Source: Actinomadura opuntiae
GTDB taxonomy: Bacteria; Actinomycetota; Actinomycetes; Streptosporangiales; Streptosporangiaceae
Assembly (NCBI RefSeq): GCF_030283205.1
Contig: NZ_JASNWF010000001.1
Coordinates: 62,001 to 126,000 of the forward strand
Direction of reading: 5' to 3'
DNA: 64,000 bases
Positions 9,251 through 18,644 of this stretch are shown here, piece after piece. The position numbers and the translations under genes are program-made. A model generated the notes under the pieces. That model was not told the DNA's origin. It did not search any database and was given only the letters and a program-made list of their open reading frames with translations. How positions within the stretch are numbered: position 1 is the first letter of the stretch; the number at the start of each line of letters is the position of its first letter.

Positions 9251-10000
9251 ATGGCGACGTTCGTACTGGTCCCGGGGTTCTGGCTGGGCGCGTGGGCGTG
9301 GGAGGAGGTGGCGGCGGGGCTGCGGGACGCGGGCCACGAGGCGCGGCCGGTGACGCTGACGGGGCTGGCCGAGCGCGCCGCCGAGCTGACGCCGGAGGTG
9401 GGGCTGGACGCCCACATCGACGACGTCGTGCGGGCCGTCGAGGACGGCGGCGCGGGCGAGGTGGTCCTGGTCGCGCACAGCGGCGCGAACATGGCGGTCA
9501 CCGGCGCCGCCGACCGGATCCCGGGGCGGGTGTCGCGGGTCGTCTACGTCGACAGCGGGCCGATGCCGCCCGGGATGGCCGGGATCGACTTCCACGCCCC
9601 CGACGACCGCGCGGAGCTGGAGAAGAGCGTCGCGGGGGCGGGCGAGGGCTGGAAGATCCCGGTGCCGCCGTTCGACCCGGACGCCCACCCGGTCAACCTC
9701 GCGGGGCTGGACGCCGGGCGGCTGGCCGAGATGCGCCGGCGCGGCACGCCGCACCCGTTCGCGGCGGCGTCGCAGCCGCTCGCGCGGCCCGAGCCGTTGC
9801 CGTCCACGCCGCGCACCCTGGTGCTGTGCACCATCCCGCTCGCGGCGGTGCGGCAGATGGCCGGCAGCGGCAACCCGGTGTTCGCGATGATGAGCGGCCC
9901 GGAGTGGACCTACCGGGAGCTGCCGACCGGGCACTGGCCGATGTTCTCCAGGCCGCGCGAGCTGGCCGCGCTCCTCGCCGAGTCCGCCGGAGGCGAGTGA
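9251..10000 (+). CDS. Alpha/beta hydrolase
   Basis: 249 aa. It starts FVLVPGFWLGAWAWEEVAAGLRDAGHEARPVTL and carries the nucleophile elbow VLVAHSGANMA plus a late His in ELPTGHWPMFSRP. This is the short EstC-like alpha/beta hydrolase pattern. ATG 9251 is preceded by GAGGGAAG. The divergent WYL regulator suggests single-component control. Substrate unknown. Confidence 0.83.
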   Translation: MATFVLVPGFWLGAWAWEEVAAGLRDAGHEARPVTLTGLAERAAELTPEVGLDAHIDDVVRAVEDGGAGEVVLVAHSGANMAVTGAADRIPGRVSRVVYVDSGPMPPGMAGIDFHAPDDRAELEKSVAGAGEGWKIPVPPFDPDAHPVNLAGLDAGRLAEMRRRGTPHPFAAASQPLARPEPLPSTPRTLVLCTIPLAAVRQMAGSGNPVFAMMSGPEWTYRELPTGHWPMFSRPRELAALLAESAGGE

Positions 10001-10018
10001 CGCCAGGCGCCTCGTGCT

Positions 10019-10705
10019 TCAGACGTCCTCGGGCAGGGGCGCCGCGTTGCGGACGCGCCGGGCCGCGGGCAGCGGCGCGCGCGGCACGACCAGCACGCGG
10101 GCGGCGCAGGCCAGCAGCATGCCGGTGCCCCAGCCGGCGAGCGCGTCGGTGGGCCAGTGGTAGCCGAGCGCGACGACGGCGACGGCGACCAGCGCGGCCA
10201 GGGTGTGCGCGGCGATCGTCCAGCCGCGCGACGCGCCGGTCATCGCGGCGATGAACAGCAGGCAGGCGGCGGCGTTGGCGGCGTGCCCGGACGGGAACGA
10301 CAGGTGCCCGCCGGCGAACAGCGCGTCCTCGCCGTACAGGGGCGCGGTGCGGGCGAACAGCACCTGCGCGGACCGCACGAGCAGTTCCGTGCAGGCCAGC
10401 CAGATCCCGGCGCGGATCAGCAGCGGGAGGCTGCGGCGCTTCCAGGCGGCGGTGACCGCGGCGATCCCGGCGAGGCTCCCGACGATCCAGTACTGGCCGC
10501 CGTTGACGATCGTCCGCCAGGTCCAGTGCCAGGCGCCGGTGCGGGGCGGCAGGCCGCCGGAGAACGCCCAGTGGTCCAGGTGGCGCAGCGGCCCGCCGGC
10601 CAGCACGTCCAGGACGGCCGCGGCCGTCGCGGCGGCCGCGACCGCCGCCAGTGCTCGGGGCGGGCGTCGCGCGGGGCGCCCGCCCCCCGGCCGGTGCGCC
10701 CGCAT
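10019..10705 (-). CDS. PAP2-family membrane phosphatase
   Basis: About 228 aa with multiple membrane segments. It shows the PAP2 motifs SFPSGHAANA and GYHWPTDALAGWG; the first motif (KxxxxxxRP) appears degenerate as LFARTAP. Likely dephosphorylates a lipid phosphate or pyrophosphate at the membrane. ATG 10705 has an AGGA at fair spacing; an ATG at 10723 is an alternative. Confidence 0.78.
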   Translation of the reverse strand: MRAHRPGGGRPARRPPRALAAVAAAATAAAVLDVLAGGPLRHLDHWAFSGGLPPRTGAWHWTWRTIVNGGQYWIVGSLAGIAAVTAAWKRRSLPLLIRAGIWLACTELLVRSAQVLFARTAPLYGEDALFAGGHLSFPSGHAANAAACLLFIAAMTGASRGWTIAAHTLAALVAVAVVALGYHWPTDALAGWGTGMLLACAARVLVVPRAPLPAARRVRNAAPLPEDV

Positions 10706-10945
10706 CCCTCGATCCTGCCCCATGCGCGGGACCGCCCGTCCCGAGAGGTGCCTCACACCGCGCCGCGCGCCGGATGACCCGGCTGTCACCGGACGATCAC
10801 GACGCATCCGAAATGACTCACTTATCCACAGTGGCGCGGTGGTTTCTTGTCACTCTGGCCTGTAGATCATTTGCCGGGTCGGCGGCACACTCTGCGGAAG
10901 TCGCACGGCCACGGGGGTCGGGCCCATTTTCCGCAAGGTGAGCAT

Positions 10946-12004
10946 ATGACACCCTCTGTCCGCCGTCCGGTACTCACGGTCGTCCGCTGGCGGCGTTCGG
11001 TGACGGCGAGCACCGTCGCCACCGTCCTGGTGGCCGGGCTCGGCGCGGCCGGGGCCGGGGCGGCGCAGGCGGACACGGCGCCGGTGAAGGCGGACGACGG
11101 CGCGCGGATCACCCAGGAGACGCAGGTCGCCGACCACGAGGTGGACGTCACCATCTCCTCCCCCGCGCTCGGCAAGTCGGTGAAGACGCGGATCCTGCTG
11201 CCCAGGGGCTGGCAGCGCGGGGCGACGCGGACGTGGCCGGTGCTGTACGCCTTCCACGGCGGCCAGGACAACTACACCTCCTGGACCAAGAACACCGACA
11301 TCGAGGCCTGGGCGGCCAAGTACGACGTCCTGGTGGTCATGCCGGAGGGCGAGAACGGCTCCTACACCGACTGGTACAACTACGGCAAGGGCGGGACCCC
11401 CAAGTGGGAGACCTTCCACACCGCCGAGGTGCGCCAGCTGATGGAGCGCAACTACGGCGCGGGCGCGGTCCGCGCGGCGATCGGCAACTCCTCGGGCGGG
11501 CAGGGCGCCTACAGCTACGCCGGCCGCCACCCGGGGCTGTTCAAGTACGTCGCCTCGCTGAGCGGCACGCTGTCGCTGCGGTCGGCGGGGATGCCGGCGA
11601 TGCTGATGTTCACCAACGCCGGCAACGGGCAGGACCCGTTCGCGATCTGGGGCGTCCCGTGGGCCGACGACGCCAACTGGGCCGCCCACGACCCCTACGC
11701 GCTGGCCGACAAGCTGCGCGGCACGCAGCTGTTCTTCTCCGCCGGGACGACCGGCCGGCCCGGTCCCGGCGACCCGGACGTGGCGCCGTGGGACATCGGC
11801 CTGCTGAGCGAGATCGCGGTCGGCGCGGACAACCAGGAGTTCAAGAAGCGCCTGGACGAGCTGAAGGTGCCCTACACCGCCGACATCTACGGCGACGGGC
11901 GGCACAACTGGCCGGCGTGGATCCGCGAGTCCGGCAAGATCTGGCCGACGATGATGAAGGCGATCGGCGCCCAGCAGGTCACCGTCACCGCCAAGCACCG
12001 CTGA
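10946..12004 (+). CDS. Secreted esterase, antigen 85/esterase D superfamily
   Basis: 352 aa. A twin-Arg-containing signal region (RWRRS) precedes a hydrophobic core and a cleavage site near AQA-D. The alpha/beta-hydrolase nucleophile lies in GNSSGGQGAYSYAGRHP and the catalytic His in GDGRHNWPAW. This fits the putative esterase family (PF00756), which includes mycolyltransferases; actual acyl substrate unknown. The start is supported by AAGGTGAG at 10935-10942. Confidence 0.82.
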   Translation: MTPSVRRPVLTVVRWRRSVTASTVATVLVAGLGAAGAGAAQADTAPVKADDGARITQETQVADHEVDVTISSPALGKSVKTRILLPRGWQRGATRTWPVLYAFHGGQDNYTSWTKNTDIEAWAAKYDVLVVMPEGENGSYTDWYNYGKGGTPKWETFHTAEVRQLMERNYGAGAVRAAIGNSSGGQGAYSYAGRHPGLFKYVASLSGTLSLRSAGMPAMLMFTNAGNGQDPFAIWGVPWADDANWAAHDPYALADKLRGTQLFFSAGTTGRPGPGDPDVAPWDIGLLSEIAVGADNQEFKKRLDELKVPYTADIYGDGRHNWPAWIRESGKIWPTMMKAIGAQQVTVTAKHR

Positions 12005-12054
12005 GCCGCGCCCGCGCGGGCTTCGGCCGCGCGGGTGCGAGCAGAGACCGAACC

Positions 12055-12103
12055 CGGCCCGGTCCCGGGGACGACCGCGGCCGTCGTCCCCGGGACCGGG
12101 CCG
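12055..12103. terminator. Bidirectional hairpin between convergent genes
   Basis: A perfect 21-bp inverted repeat (12055-12075 with 12083-12103, loop 7) lies between the ends of the esterase (+) and GH3 (-) genes. There is no T-tract, as is common for actinomycete terminator hairpins. Confidence 0.8.
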
Positions 12104-12138
12104 TCGGCGTGCCGGAGCCGGTGCGCCGAGCCGCGGCT

Positions 12139-14043
12139 CTAGCCGTTCCGTTGCCGGTAGGTCAGGCCGTGGCCGAACGGGTACAGGGCGGTGCCGGGGT
12201 CGTCGCGGGTGGGGATCGCGACGGGCAGCTTCCCGTGCGGCGGGTTCTCGCCGAACAGGGTCTTGACGGCCGAGCGCAGCGCCTCGGTTGTGTAGGAGTA
12301 GGTGGCCAGGTAGGTGGCGGCCTCGGGGAAGTAGGCGATGTCGTAGGGGTCGCGGACGGCGATGACGACGACGGGCTTGCCGGTGGCGACCAGCGCCTTG
12401 ACGAGGTTCATCTGCCCGGGGCCCTGGTGGCCGGGTTCGGTGCTGACGTCCCAGGCGCGGTTGGTGACGGCGACGACGAGGTCCTGGTCCTTGGCGGCGG
12501 CGAGGGCGTCGTCGATTTGGGCCTGGGTGGGGCTGAGCCCGGTGCTGCGGACGGTGGTGGCGGCGCCGTGCTCGCCGATGCCGGCGGCGATCCCGGCGGT
12601 GGTGGCGGCGCCCCATCCGGCGACCAGCGCCTTGCGGGGTCCGGCCTTCAGCGGGAGCAGGCCGGCGTCGTCCTTGACCAGGGTGGTGGTGCGGTCGGCG
12701 GCGCGCTGCGCGGCGGCCAGGTGCGCGCGGGTGCCGACGGTGCCGCCGATGCGGGAGGTGTCGGCGTAGGGGTCGCGGAACAGGCCGCGCTTCTGCTTGA
12801 GGGCCAGCACCCGGTACACCGACGCGTCGAGGCGTTCCCGGCTGATCTCGCCGGTGTCGACGGCGTTGACGACGGCGGCGAGCTGGCGGGCGAACACGCC
12901 GTTGCCGGAGGCGTCGGCGGGTGGTTTGAGCAGCACGTCCGCGCCGGCCTTGAGGGCCAGGACGGGGATGCGCTCGTCGCCGTACTTGGTGCGGACGCCC
13001 TGCATGTCCAGGGCGTCGGTGACGATGAGGCCCTTGTAGTGCAGCTGGTCGCGCAGGATGCCGGTGAGGATCGGCCTGGACAGGGTGGCGGGGTCCTCGG
13101 AGGGGTCGAGGGCGGGCACGATGATGTGCGCGGTCATGATGGCCTCGGCGCCGGCGGCGATCGCGGCGCGGAAGGGCGGCAGGTCGAGCTTCTCCCACTG
13201 GGCGCGGGTGTGGCCGATGCGGGGGACGCCGGTGTGGCTGTCGGTGGTGGTGTCGCCGTGCCCGGGGAAGTGCTTGGCGGTGGCGGTCACTCCCCCGGCC
13301 CGGTAGCCGCGGATCTGCGCGGTGACCATGGACGACACCAGCGCGGGGTCGGAGCCGAAGGAGCGGACGCCGATGACGGGGTTGGCGGGGTTGACGTTGA
13401 CGTCGGCGTCGGGCGCGTAGTCCTGGTTGACGCCGATGGCGCGCAGTTCCTGCCCGGTGATGCGGGCGAGCGCACGGGCGTCGCCGGTGCGGCGTCCGGC
13501 GGCCAGCGCCATGCTGCCGGGCGACTGGGTGGCGGGCGGCTGGACGCGGGCGACGATGCCGCCTTCCTGGTCGGTGGCGATCGTCTCGGGGACGCGTAGC
13601 GGCTGCGCCATCGCGGCGCGCTGGATGCCGTTGGAGAACCCGGCGAGCTGGCGGGGGTCGTCGACGTTGTTGGCGTAGTAGATGAATCCGCCGGGGTGGT
13701 AGCGGGCGACGACCTGCGCGGCGTTGTCGACCCCGTACAGCTTGCGGTTGGCGGCGACGTCGGCGGGGTCGGTGGTGTCGGCGCTCTTGCCGTACACCTG
13801 CAGGACGAACAGCTGGGCGGCCTTGTCCTGCAGGCTCATCGAGCGCAGCAGCCGCATGAGCGCGGGGTCCTTGCCGCCGTCGCGTCCGATGGTGCCGGTC
13901 GTGCCGGCGTGGGCGGCGGGTGCGGTGAGCGAGGTGAGCGCGGTGGCGGCGAGCGCCGCGGCGGTCAGTCCGGCGGCGGCGCGGCGGGCGCGGGGACCGC
14001 GGGCCGCGGGCCGGGGAGGACGGTGCGTGCGGGGCAGGTGCAT
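12139..14043 (-). CDS. Secreted glycoside hydrolase family 3 (NagZ-like beta-N-acetylhexosaminidase)
   Basis: 634 aa with a long basic n-region and an Ala-rich signal peptide ending near AHA-G. The family motif KHFPGHGDTTTDSHTGVP carries the His/Asp dyad of the NagZ branch, and IVTDALDMQGV holds the likely nucleophile Asp. A C-terminal GH3 alpha/beta sandwich domain follows. Probably exported and acts on peptidoglycan fragments or chitin oligomers; specificity is inferred. Confidence 0.85.
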   Translation of the reverse strand: MHLPRTHRPPRPAARGPRARRAAAGLTAAALAATALTSLTAPAAHAGTTGTIGRDGGKDPALMRLLRSMSLQDKAAQLFVLQVYGKSADTTDPADVAANRKLYGVDNAAQVVARYHPGGFIYYANNVDDPRQLAGFSNGIQRAAMAQPLRVPETIATDQEGGIVARVQPPATQSPGSMALAAGRRTGDARALARITGQELRAIGVNQDYAPDADVNVNPANPVIGVRSFGSDPALVSSMVTAQIRGYRAGGVTATAKHFPGHGDTTTDSHTGVPRIGHTRAQWEKLDLPPFRAAIAAGAEAIMTAHIIVPALDPSEDPATLSRPILTGILRDQLHYKGLIVTDALDMQGVRTKYGDERIPVLALKAGADVLLKPPADASGNGVFARQLAAVVNAVDTGEISRERLDASVYRVLALKQKRGLFRDPYADTSRIGGTVGTRAHLAAAQRAADRTTTLVKDDAGLLPLKAGPRKALVAGWGAATTAGIAAGIGEHGAATTVRSTGLSPTQAQIDDALAAAKDQDLVVAVTNRAWDVSTEPGHQGPGQMNLVKALVATGKPVVVIAVRDPYDIAYFPEAATYLATYSYTTEALRSAVKTLFGENPPHGKLPVAIPTRDDPGTALYPFGHGLTYRQRNG

Positions 14044-14192
14044 GACGGCTCCCTCCGCCCCCGAGCGGCTAATTGATCAAGGTTCTGCTGGCACGCTAAC
14101 CCGGCGGGGCGGGCTCGTCCACGGCAATGGTCGACGATGTGGTCCGGGTCCGTCCTGCTGACGGTAAAGGCGTGCGATCGCCGAGGCGGGGG

Positions 14193-15425
14193 TCATTTGC
14201 GGCGCGGCCAGCGTCGCAGGGACCATCGGCGGGTGCGTTCGGGGGGCGAGGTGCGGGTGAGGGGGTGCTCCTCGACGTCGTAGCGGCGGATGTAGGCGCC
14301 GGCGAACGCCTGCACGCTCGCGCCGAACGGCAGCGCGACCAGCGCTCCGACGGGTCCGGCGACCGCGACCCCGGCCAGCACGAGCCCGAACGCGACGGCC
14401 GGGTGCATGTCCAGGGTCCGGGCGGTGATGCGGGGTTGCAGCAGGTAGTTCTCCACCTGCTGGTAGGCGACGATGAACAGCAGGATCCACAGCGCGGTCG
14501 CCGGCGAGCGGGTCAGCGCGATCAGCACCGGTACCGCGCCGGCCAGGTAGGTGCCGACCGCGGGGATGAACTGCGACACCACCCCGACCCACAGCGCCAG
14601 CGTCGCCGCGTACGGGACACCGAGCAGGGCCAGCGCGACGTAGTGCGCGATCCCGGAGATCAGCGCGAGCAGCGCGCGCGAGTAGATGTAGCCGCCGGTC
14701 TTGCTGATCGCGATCTCCCAGGCCCGCAGTACCTCGCGCTGGCGGCGCGGCGGCAGCAGCGAGCACACCGTGCGGCGCAGCTGCGGGCCCTGCGCCGACA
14801 GGTAGAAGGTGAACAGCAGCACCCCGAGCCCTTTGAACACCACCCCGAAGGCGGTGGCGCCGATCCCCCAGACGTTCTGTGCCAGGGACGACAGGTGCCG
14901 CGACAGCGTGCCGGTCACGGTGGGGAGCCGCTGGAACAGGGTGTCGCGCGACAGGTGGGTGCCGAAGGTGGCGTTGGCCCAGTCGATGACCTGCCGGACG
15001 TAGCCGGGGAACCTGTTGATCAGGTGGGTGGTCTGGGTGGCCAGCAGGGACCCGATCCCGCCGAGGAACCCGGCCAGCAGCGCCCCGATGACCACGAACA
15101 TGAGCCCGGTGGCGGCGCCGCGCCGCCAGCCGCGCGCCGCCAGCCAGTTCACCGCGGGCTCGATCGCGAACGCCAGGAACAGCGAGACCAGCACGACCAG
15201 CAGCAGGTCCCGCAGCCGCTGCAGCAGCCACAGCAGCGCCATGAACGCCAGGACGACGGCGCCGGCGAGCACGAACGCGCGGGGCAGCCATGCCGGTACC
15301 CGCCGCGGGCCGGGCCGTCCGTCGGCCGCCGTCCCCGGTTCGGGTGGGTCGGGGGGTGCGGGGGGCGCGTCGGGCGGGACGTCGGCGGGCGCGTATGCGG
15401 GCCTGTCGCCGGGCGTCTGCGGCAT
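14193..15425 (-). CDS. AI-2E family (TqsA/PerM-like) permease
   Basis: 410 aa. A proline-rich N-terminus of ~45 residues precedes about eight membrane segments. Typical features are [48 protein letters not shown] and [14 protein letters not shown]. The family includes AI-2 exporters and Na+/H+ antiporters; transport substrate here unknown. A basic tail follows the last helix. Confidence 0.87.
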   Translation of the reverse strand: MPQTPGDRPAYAPADVPPDAPPAPPDPPEPGTAADGRPGPRRVPAWLPRAFVLAGAVVLAFMALLWLLQRLRDLLLVVLVSLFLAFAIEPAVNWLAARGWRRGAATGLMFVVIGALLAGFLGGIGSLLATQTTHLINRFPGYVRQVIDWANATFGTHLSRDTLFQRLPTVTGTLSRHLSSLAQNVWGIGATAFGVVFKGLGVLLFTFYLSAQGPQLRRTVCSLLPPRRQREVLRAWEIAISKTGGYIYSRALLALISGIAHYVALALLGVPYAATLALWVGVVSQFIPAVGTYLAGAVPVLIALTRSPATALWILLFIVAYQQVENYLLQPRITARTLDMHPAVAFGLVLAGVAVAGPVGALVALPFGASVQAFAGAYIRRYDVEEHPLTRTSPPERTRRWSLRRWPRRK

Positions 15426-15626
15426 GCCCGCACGGTAGCCGCGCCGGTGCCGGGCGCCCGCGGGCACGCGCCCGCCTTTGCCGAGACTTCAGCCGGGGCG
15501 GGGCGGCGCGGGCCGGTAAAGAAAGGTCGACCGGGGTTTGCCGTCCCCGGCCCCGGGGTGCCGGTACCGGCGCGCCGTCGCGGGAAGGTCGCCGGGATCG
15601 CACCGATACGTCAGGGGGTTGGACGG

Positions 15627-16454
15627 ATGGCGTTCGTCACGACGCGCGACGGCAACGAGATCTTCTACAAGGACTGGGGTTCGGGCCCGCCGGTGGTGTT
15701 CATCCACGGCTGGCCGCTGAACGCCGACGCGTGGGAGGACCAGATGAAGGCGGTGGCCGACGCGGGGTACCGCGGCATCGCCCACGACCGGCGCGGGCAC
15801 GGCCGCTCCTCGCAGCCGTGGGACGGCTATGACTTCGACACCTTCGCCGACGACCTGGCCGACCTGCTCGGCACCCTGGACCTGCGCGAGGTCGTGCTGG
15901 TGGCGCATTCGATGGGCGGCGGGGAGCTGGCCCGCTACATCGGCCGGCACGGCACCGCCCGGGTCGCCAAGGCCGTCCTGCTGTCGGCGATCCCGCCGCT
16001 GATGCTGCGCACCGACGCCAATCCCGAGGGCGTCCCGGCGCAGGCGTTCGAGGACATCAAGGCCGGGATCCTGAAGGAGCGGTCGCAGTTCTGGAAGGAC
16101 AGCGCGGAGGGGTTCTTCGGCGCGAACCGTCCGGGCAACAAGGTGACGCAGGGCAACAAGGACGCGTTCTGGTTCATGGCGATGCACGAGAGCATCAAGG
16201 CGGGCGTGGACTGCACGACGGCGTTCGCCGAGACCGACTTCACCGACGACCTGAAGAAGTTCGACGTGCCGACGCTGATCGTGCACGGCGACGACGACCA
16301 GATCGTCCCGATCGACGCGACCGCCCGCAAGTCGGCGCAGATCATCCCGGACGCGACGCTGAAGGTCTACGAGGGCGGCTCGCACGGCATCGCGATGGTG
16401 CCGGGCGACAAGGAGCGCTTCAACCGGGACCTGCTGGAGTTCCTCGCGAGCTGA
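15627..16454 (+). CDS. Alpha/beta hydrolase, cofactor-free haloperoxidase type
   Basis: 275 aa. [16 protein letters not shown] gives the oxyanion region, [16 protein letters not shown] holds the nucleophile Ser, [14 protein letters not shown] the acid and GGSHGIAM the His. Sequence and length match non-heme chloroperoxidase/arylesterase enzymes. Peroxidase activity in this family is usually promiscuous perhydrolysis, so esterase is equally likely. The ATG follows a weak ribosome site. Confidence 0.88.
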   Translation: MAFVTTRDGNEIFYKDWGSGPPVVFIHGWPLNADAWEDQMKAVADAGYRGIAHDRRGHGRSSQPWDGYDFDTFADDLADLLGTLDLREVVLVAHSMGGGELARYIGRHGTARVAKAVLLSAIPPLMLRTDANPEGVPAQAFEDIKAGILKERSQFWKDSAEGFFGANRPGNKVTQGNKDAFWFMAMHESIKAGVDCTTAFAETDFTDDLKKFDVPTLIVHGDDDQIVPIDATARKSAQIIPDATLKVYEGGSHGIAMVPGDKERFNRDLLEFLAS

Positions 16455-16543
16455 CCCGTCGCCTCCCCCGGGCCCCGCCCCGGCCGCCCCGGCCGCCCCG
16501 GCCGCCGCGCGGGCGTGTCGCGGCGTGTCCGGGGCACGGCCGG

Positions 16544-16900
16544 TCAGGCGCCCGGGGTGACGAACTCGGGCTGGTCGAGGACGCGGAGCCAGCTGCCGTC
16601 GGGCTGGCGGCGGACGACCTGGGCGCGGGCGCCGGCGCCGTCGCGGGGCGGGGTGGAGGTGAGGGCGATGTCGCCGCTGACCAGGGTGGGCAGCGGCTCT
16701 TCGGGTTCGAAGTGCGGGCGTCCGGCGAGCACCTTCTCCCAGAGCTCGCGGATCGCCTCGCGTCCGACGGTCTGGGAGCCGGGCGGGTAGGCCAGCACGG
16801 CGTCCTCCTCGTAGAGGGCGGCGACCCCGGCGGCGTCGCCGGCGTTGGAGCGCTCGACGAACAGGCGGGTGATGTCCTCGGGGTGCATGGCCTTCTCCAT
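16544..16900 (-). CDS. SnoaL/NTF2-like protein (DUF4440 type)
   Basis: 118 aa. ERSNAGDAAGVAALYEEDAVLAYPPGSQTVGREAIRELWEKVLAG is the NTF2-like fold of ketosteroid-isomerase relatives, with a DGSWLRVLDQPEF end. ATG 16900 has GGGAGGA six bases upstream; the upstream in-frame ATG at 16930 is less likely. Function unknown. Confidence 0.8.
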   Translation of the reverse strand: MEKAMHPEDITRLFVERSNAGDAAGVAALYEEDAVLAYPPGSQTVGREAIRELWEKVLAGRPHFEPEEPLPTLVSGDIALTSTPPRDGAGARAQVVRRQPDGSWLRVLDQPEFVTPGA

Positions 16901-17080
16901 GGGGTCCTCCCTGGTGGGCTGCTGTGTCACCTCCCATGCTCGGCGCCCGACGACCAGAAGTCCAACAGATGGTTCTTCTCGACCCCAGAAGCGATGGTTA
17001 TATCCTCCGCCGCGCTCGGCAACGAGATCATTTGGGGGGTGGCAATCCGCTGCTTAAGGGGTGCGGCAGGATGTGGCGGT

Positions 17081-17206
17081 ATGGGGCAGATCTTCGCGCA
17101 TCGGCTGCGGGTGCGGTACAGCGAGTGCGACCAGCAGGGCGTCGTGTTCAACGGCCACTATCTCTTCTATTACGACGTTCCGGCGATGAGCTGCGGTTTC
17201 TCCTGA
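17081..17206 (+). pseudogene. 4HBT acyl-CoA thioesterase, 5' fragment interrupted by the element
   Basis: The 41-codon reading frame opens with HRLRVRYSECDQQGVVFNGHYLFYYD, the hallmark hot-dog fold start of YbgC/4HBT thioesterases. After YYDV the family consensus is lost and the frame stops at 17204. A functional member needs about 130 residues. The break coincides with the end of the integrase gene. This is best read as the host gene's left part, cut by integration; its remainder should lie beyond the far end of the element. Confidence 0.82.
17155..17180. other. Candidate left attachment junction
   Basis: Here thioesterase similarity ends (at codons for YYDV) and the integrase stop (17170-17172 on the minus strand) begins. 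Integrases of this type often have their att core next to their 3' end. The exact core cannot be set because the other junction is not in the window. Confidence 0.55.
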
Positions 17207-18552
17207 TTCGGGGAGATCGAGGGCACATCGGGGGCACTCCTGCGGAGTCCGGCGTCAATGATGCGGCGCATCCGGCCGCGGCTGTGCGGCATCAGGTGAC
17301 CGTAGATCGTCGTGGTCGTCTGGACGTTAGCGTGCCCGAGCCACTCGCTGACCGCCACGATGTCCTCCCCGTCCGCCAGGAGCAGCGAGGCGAAGTAGTG
17401 CCGCAGCGCGTGCAGGCCGTGCTCGCGCGCCGGCGGCCGCTTCTGCCCCTTCTTGGGCCGCGGAACGATCCCGGCACGCTCGAGGGCGGGCCGCCAGTGG
17501 TCCCGGTGGAACACGTCGGTGCGGCAGGCGTCGCGCGGCCCCGGGAACATCAGCAGCGCCGTGTGCGGCGCGCCATCGCGGGTCTTCCACGGCAGCGTCA
17601 CCTCCCGGGGCGGGAACCGGCGCACGTGCTCCGACAGCGCGAGCTTCACCGACTCCGGTAGAGGGACCTCCCGCTCCTTGTCCCCCTTGGGCCTGGCGAA
17701 GATCAACTTGCCGTTGATCCGCTTGACCTGACGCCTGACGTGCACGATGCCGCGCAGCCAGTCGATATCGTCCGGCGACAGCCCGAAGATCTCGCCGCGG
17801 CGCAGGCCGAGCCCGGCGCCGGCGTCCACGATCGCGGCGTACTGCTCCGGCAGCTCGTCGCGCATCGCGCAGATGTAGTCGACCGTCCAGGGGACGACCT
17901 TCTTCTTGCGGACGGGCGGTAGCCGCACCGCCTTGGACTTCGTTGGGTTCCGGGCGACCTTCTCGTCGGCGATCGCGGAGGAGAAGACGGTGTAGACGTG
18001 CGCCATCAGAACGCCGATGTAGTCGGCGCTCAGGCCCTTCTTCTGCAGGTTCCGGATGAGGCCCTGGATCAGGGACGGGCGGCGCGCGAGCACCGACAGC
18101 TCCATGTTCCCGATGACCGGGTAGACGTGGTTCTCCATGCGCTGCTGCATCAGCACGCGGGTGCCCTCGTCCAGCGTGCGGTTCTCGATGACGTCCACGG
18201 CGTAGACGCGGAACTGGACCCGGCCGGCGGTCGGGTCGATGTAGCGGCCCTCGTTCAGCTCGGAGATGACCTTCGCCTCGAACGCCTCGGCGTAGACCTC
18301 CGGGTCGGTCTCGTCCCGGCCGCCGCCGCGGAGGGCGAAGTTCCGCTTGGGCTGCTTGCGCTTGCCGGTCTCGGGGTCGGTCACGTTCCAGCGGACCTGC
18401 CAGCGCTGCGCGCAGCCGTGGTCACTGGTGGGGTAGAGCTTGTTCTTGCCGCGGCCGCACTTGCACGGCTCCAGGCGCTGGGCGGGGTCCTTGTGCTTCC
18501 ACCCGGGGTGGTTTTCCGGGTGCGATAGGTGCCAGCGGTCGTAGATGGCCAT
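17170..18552 (-). CDS. int: Tyrosine recombinase/site-specific integrase
   Basis: 460 aa. An N-terminal zinc-like segment (CKCGRGKNKLYPTSDHGC) and an arm/SAM-like core-binding domain are followed by the catalytic domain. Catalytic residues are Arg in GLGLRRGEIFGLS (near 250), the HxxR box HALRHYFAS (near 382), His in GHANVQTTTT and Tyr in TTTIYGHL (near 416). It integrates and, with an excisionase, excises the element. The gene reads towards the junction in the thioesterase, with its last codons in or next to the att site. Confidence 0.93.
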   Translation of the reverse strand: MAIYDRWHLSHPENHPGWKHKDPAQRLEPCKCGRGKNKLYPTSDHGCAQRWQVRWNVTDPETGKRKQPKRNFALRGGGRDETDPEVYAEAFEAKVISELNEGRYIDPTAGRVQFRVYAVDVIENRTLDEGTRVLMQQRMENHVYPVIGNMELSVLARRPSLIQGLIRNLQKKGLSADYIGVLMAHVYTVFSSAIADEKVARNPTKSKAVRLPPVRKKKVVPWTVDYICAMRDELPEQYAAIVDAGAGLGLRRGEIFGLSPDDIDWLRGIVHVRRQVKRINGKLIFARPKGDKEREVPLPESVKLALSEHVRRFPPREVTLPWKTRDGAPHTALLMFPGPRDACRTDVFHRDHWRPALERAGIVPRPKKGQKRPPAREHGLHALRHYFASLLLADGEDIVAVSEWLGHANVQTTTTIYGHLMPHSRGRMRRIIDAGLRRSAPDVPSISPNQEKPQLIAGTS

Positions 18553-18644
18553 AGGTGTCCCATCTGGTTGGGGGGTTGGTGCTGCCGAACAGTACGCGCC
18601 ACCTGGGACGGCGAGGAGTCCCAGGTGGCGCGCGGCGGGGCGTG

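Noticed and set aside
11233..13599. Open frame of 788 codons overlapping the esterase and GH3 genes
   Set aside because: Runs through two well-supported genes and the terminator between them; composition is typical of an antisense or frame-shifted shadow.
16455..16543. GGCCGCCCC tandem repeat
   Set aside because: Only a short run of GC-rich units after the hydrolase stop; no feature beyond possible weak terminator structure.
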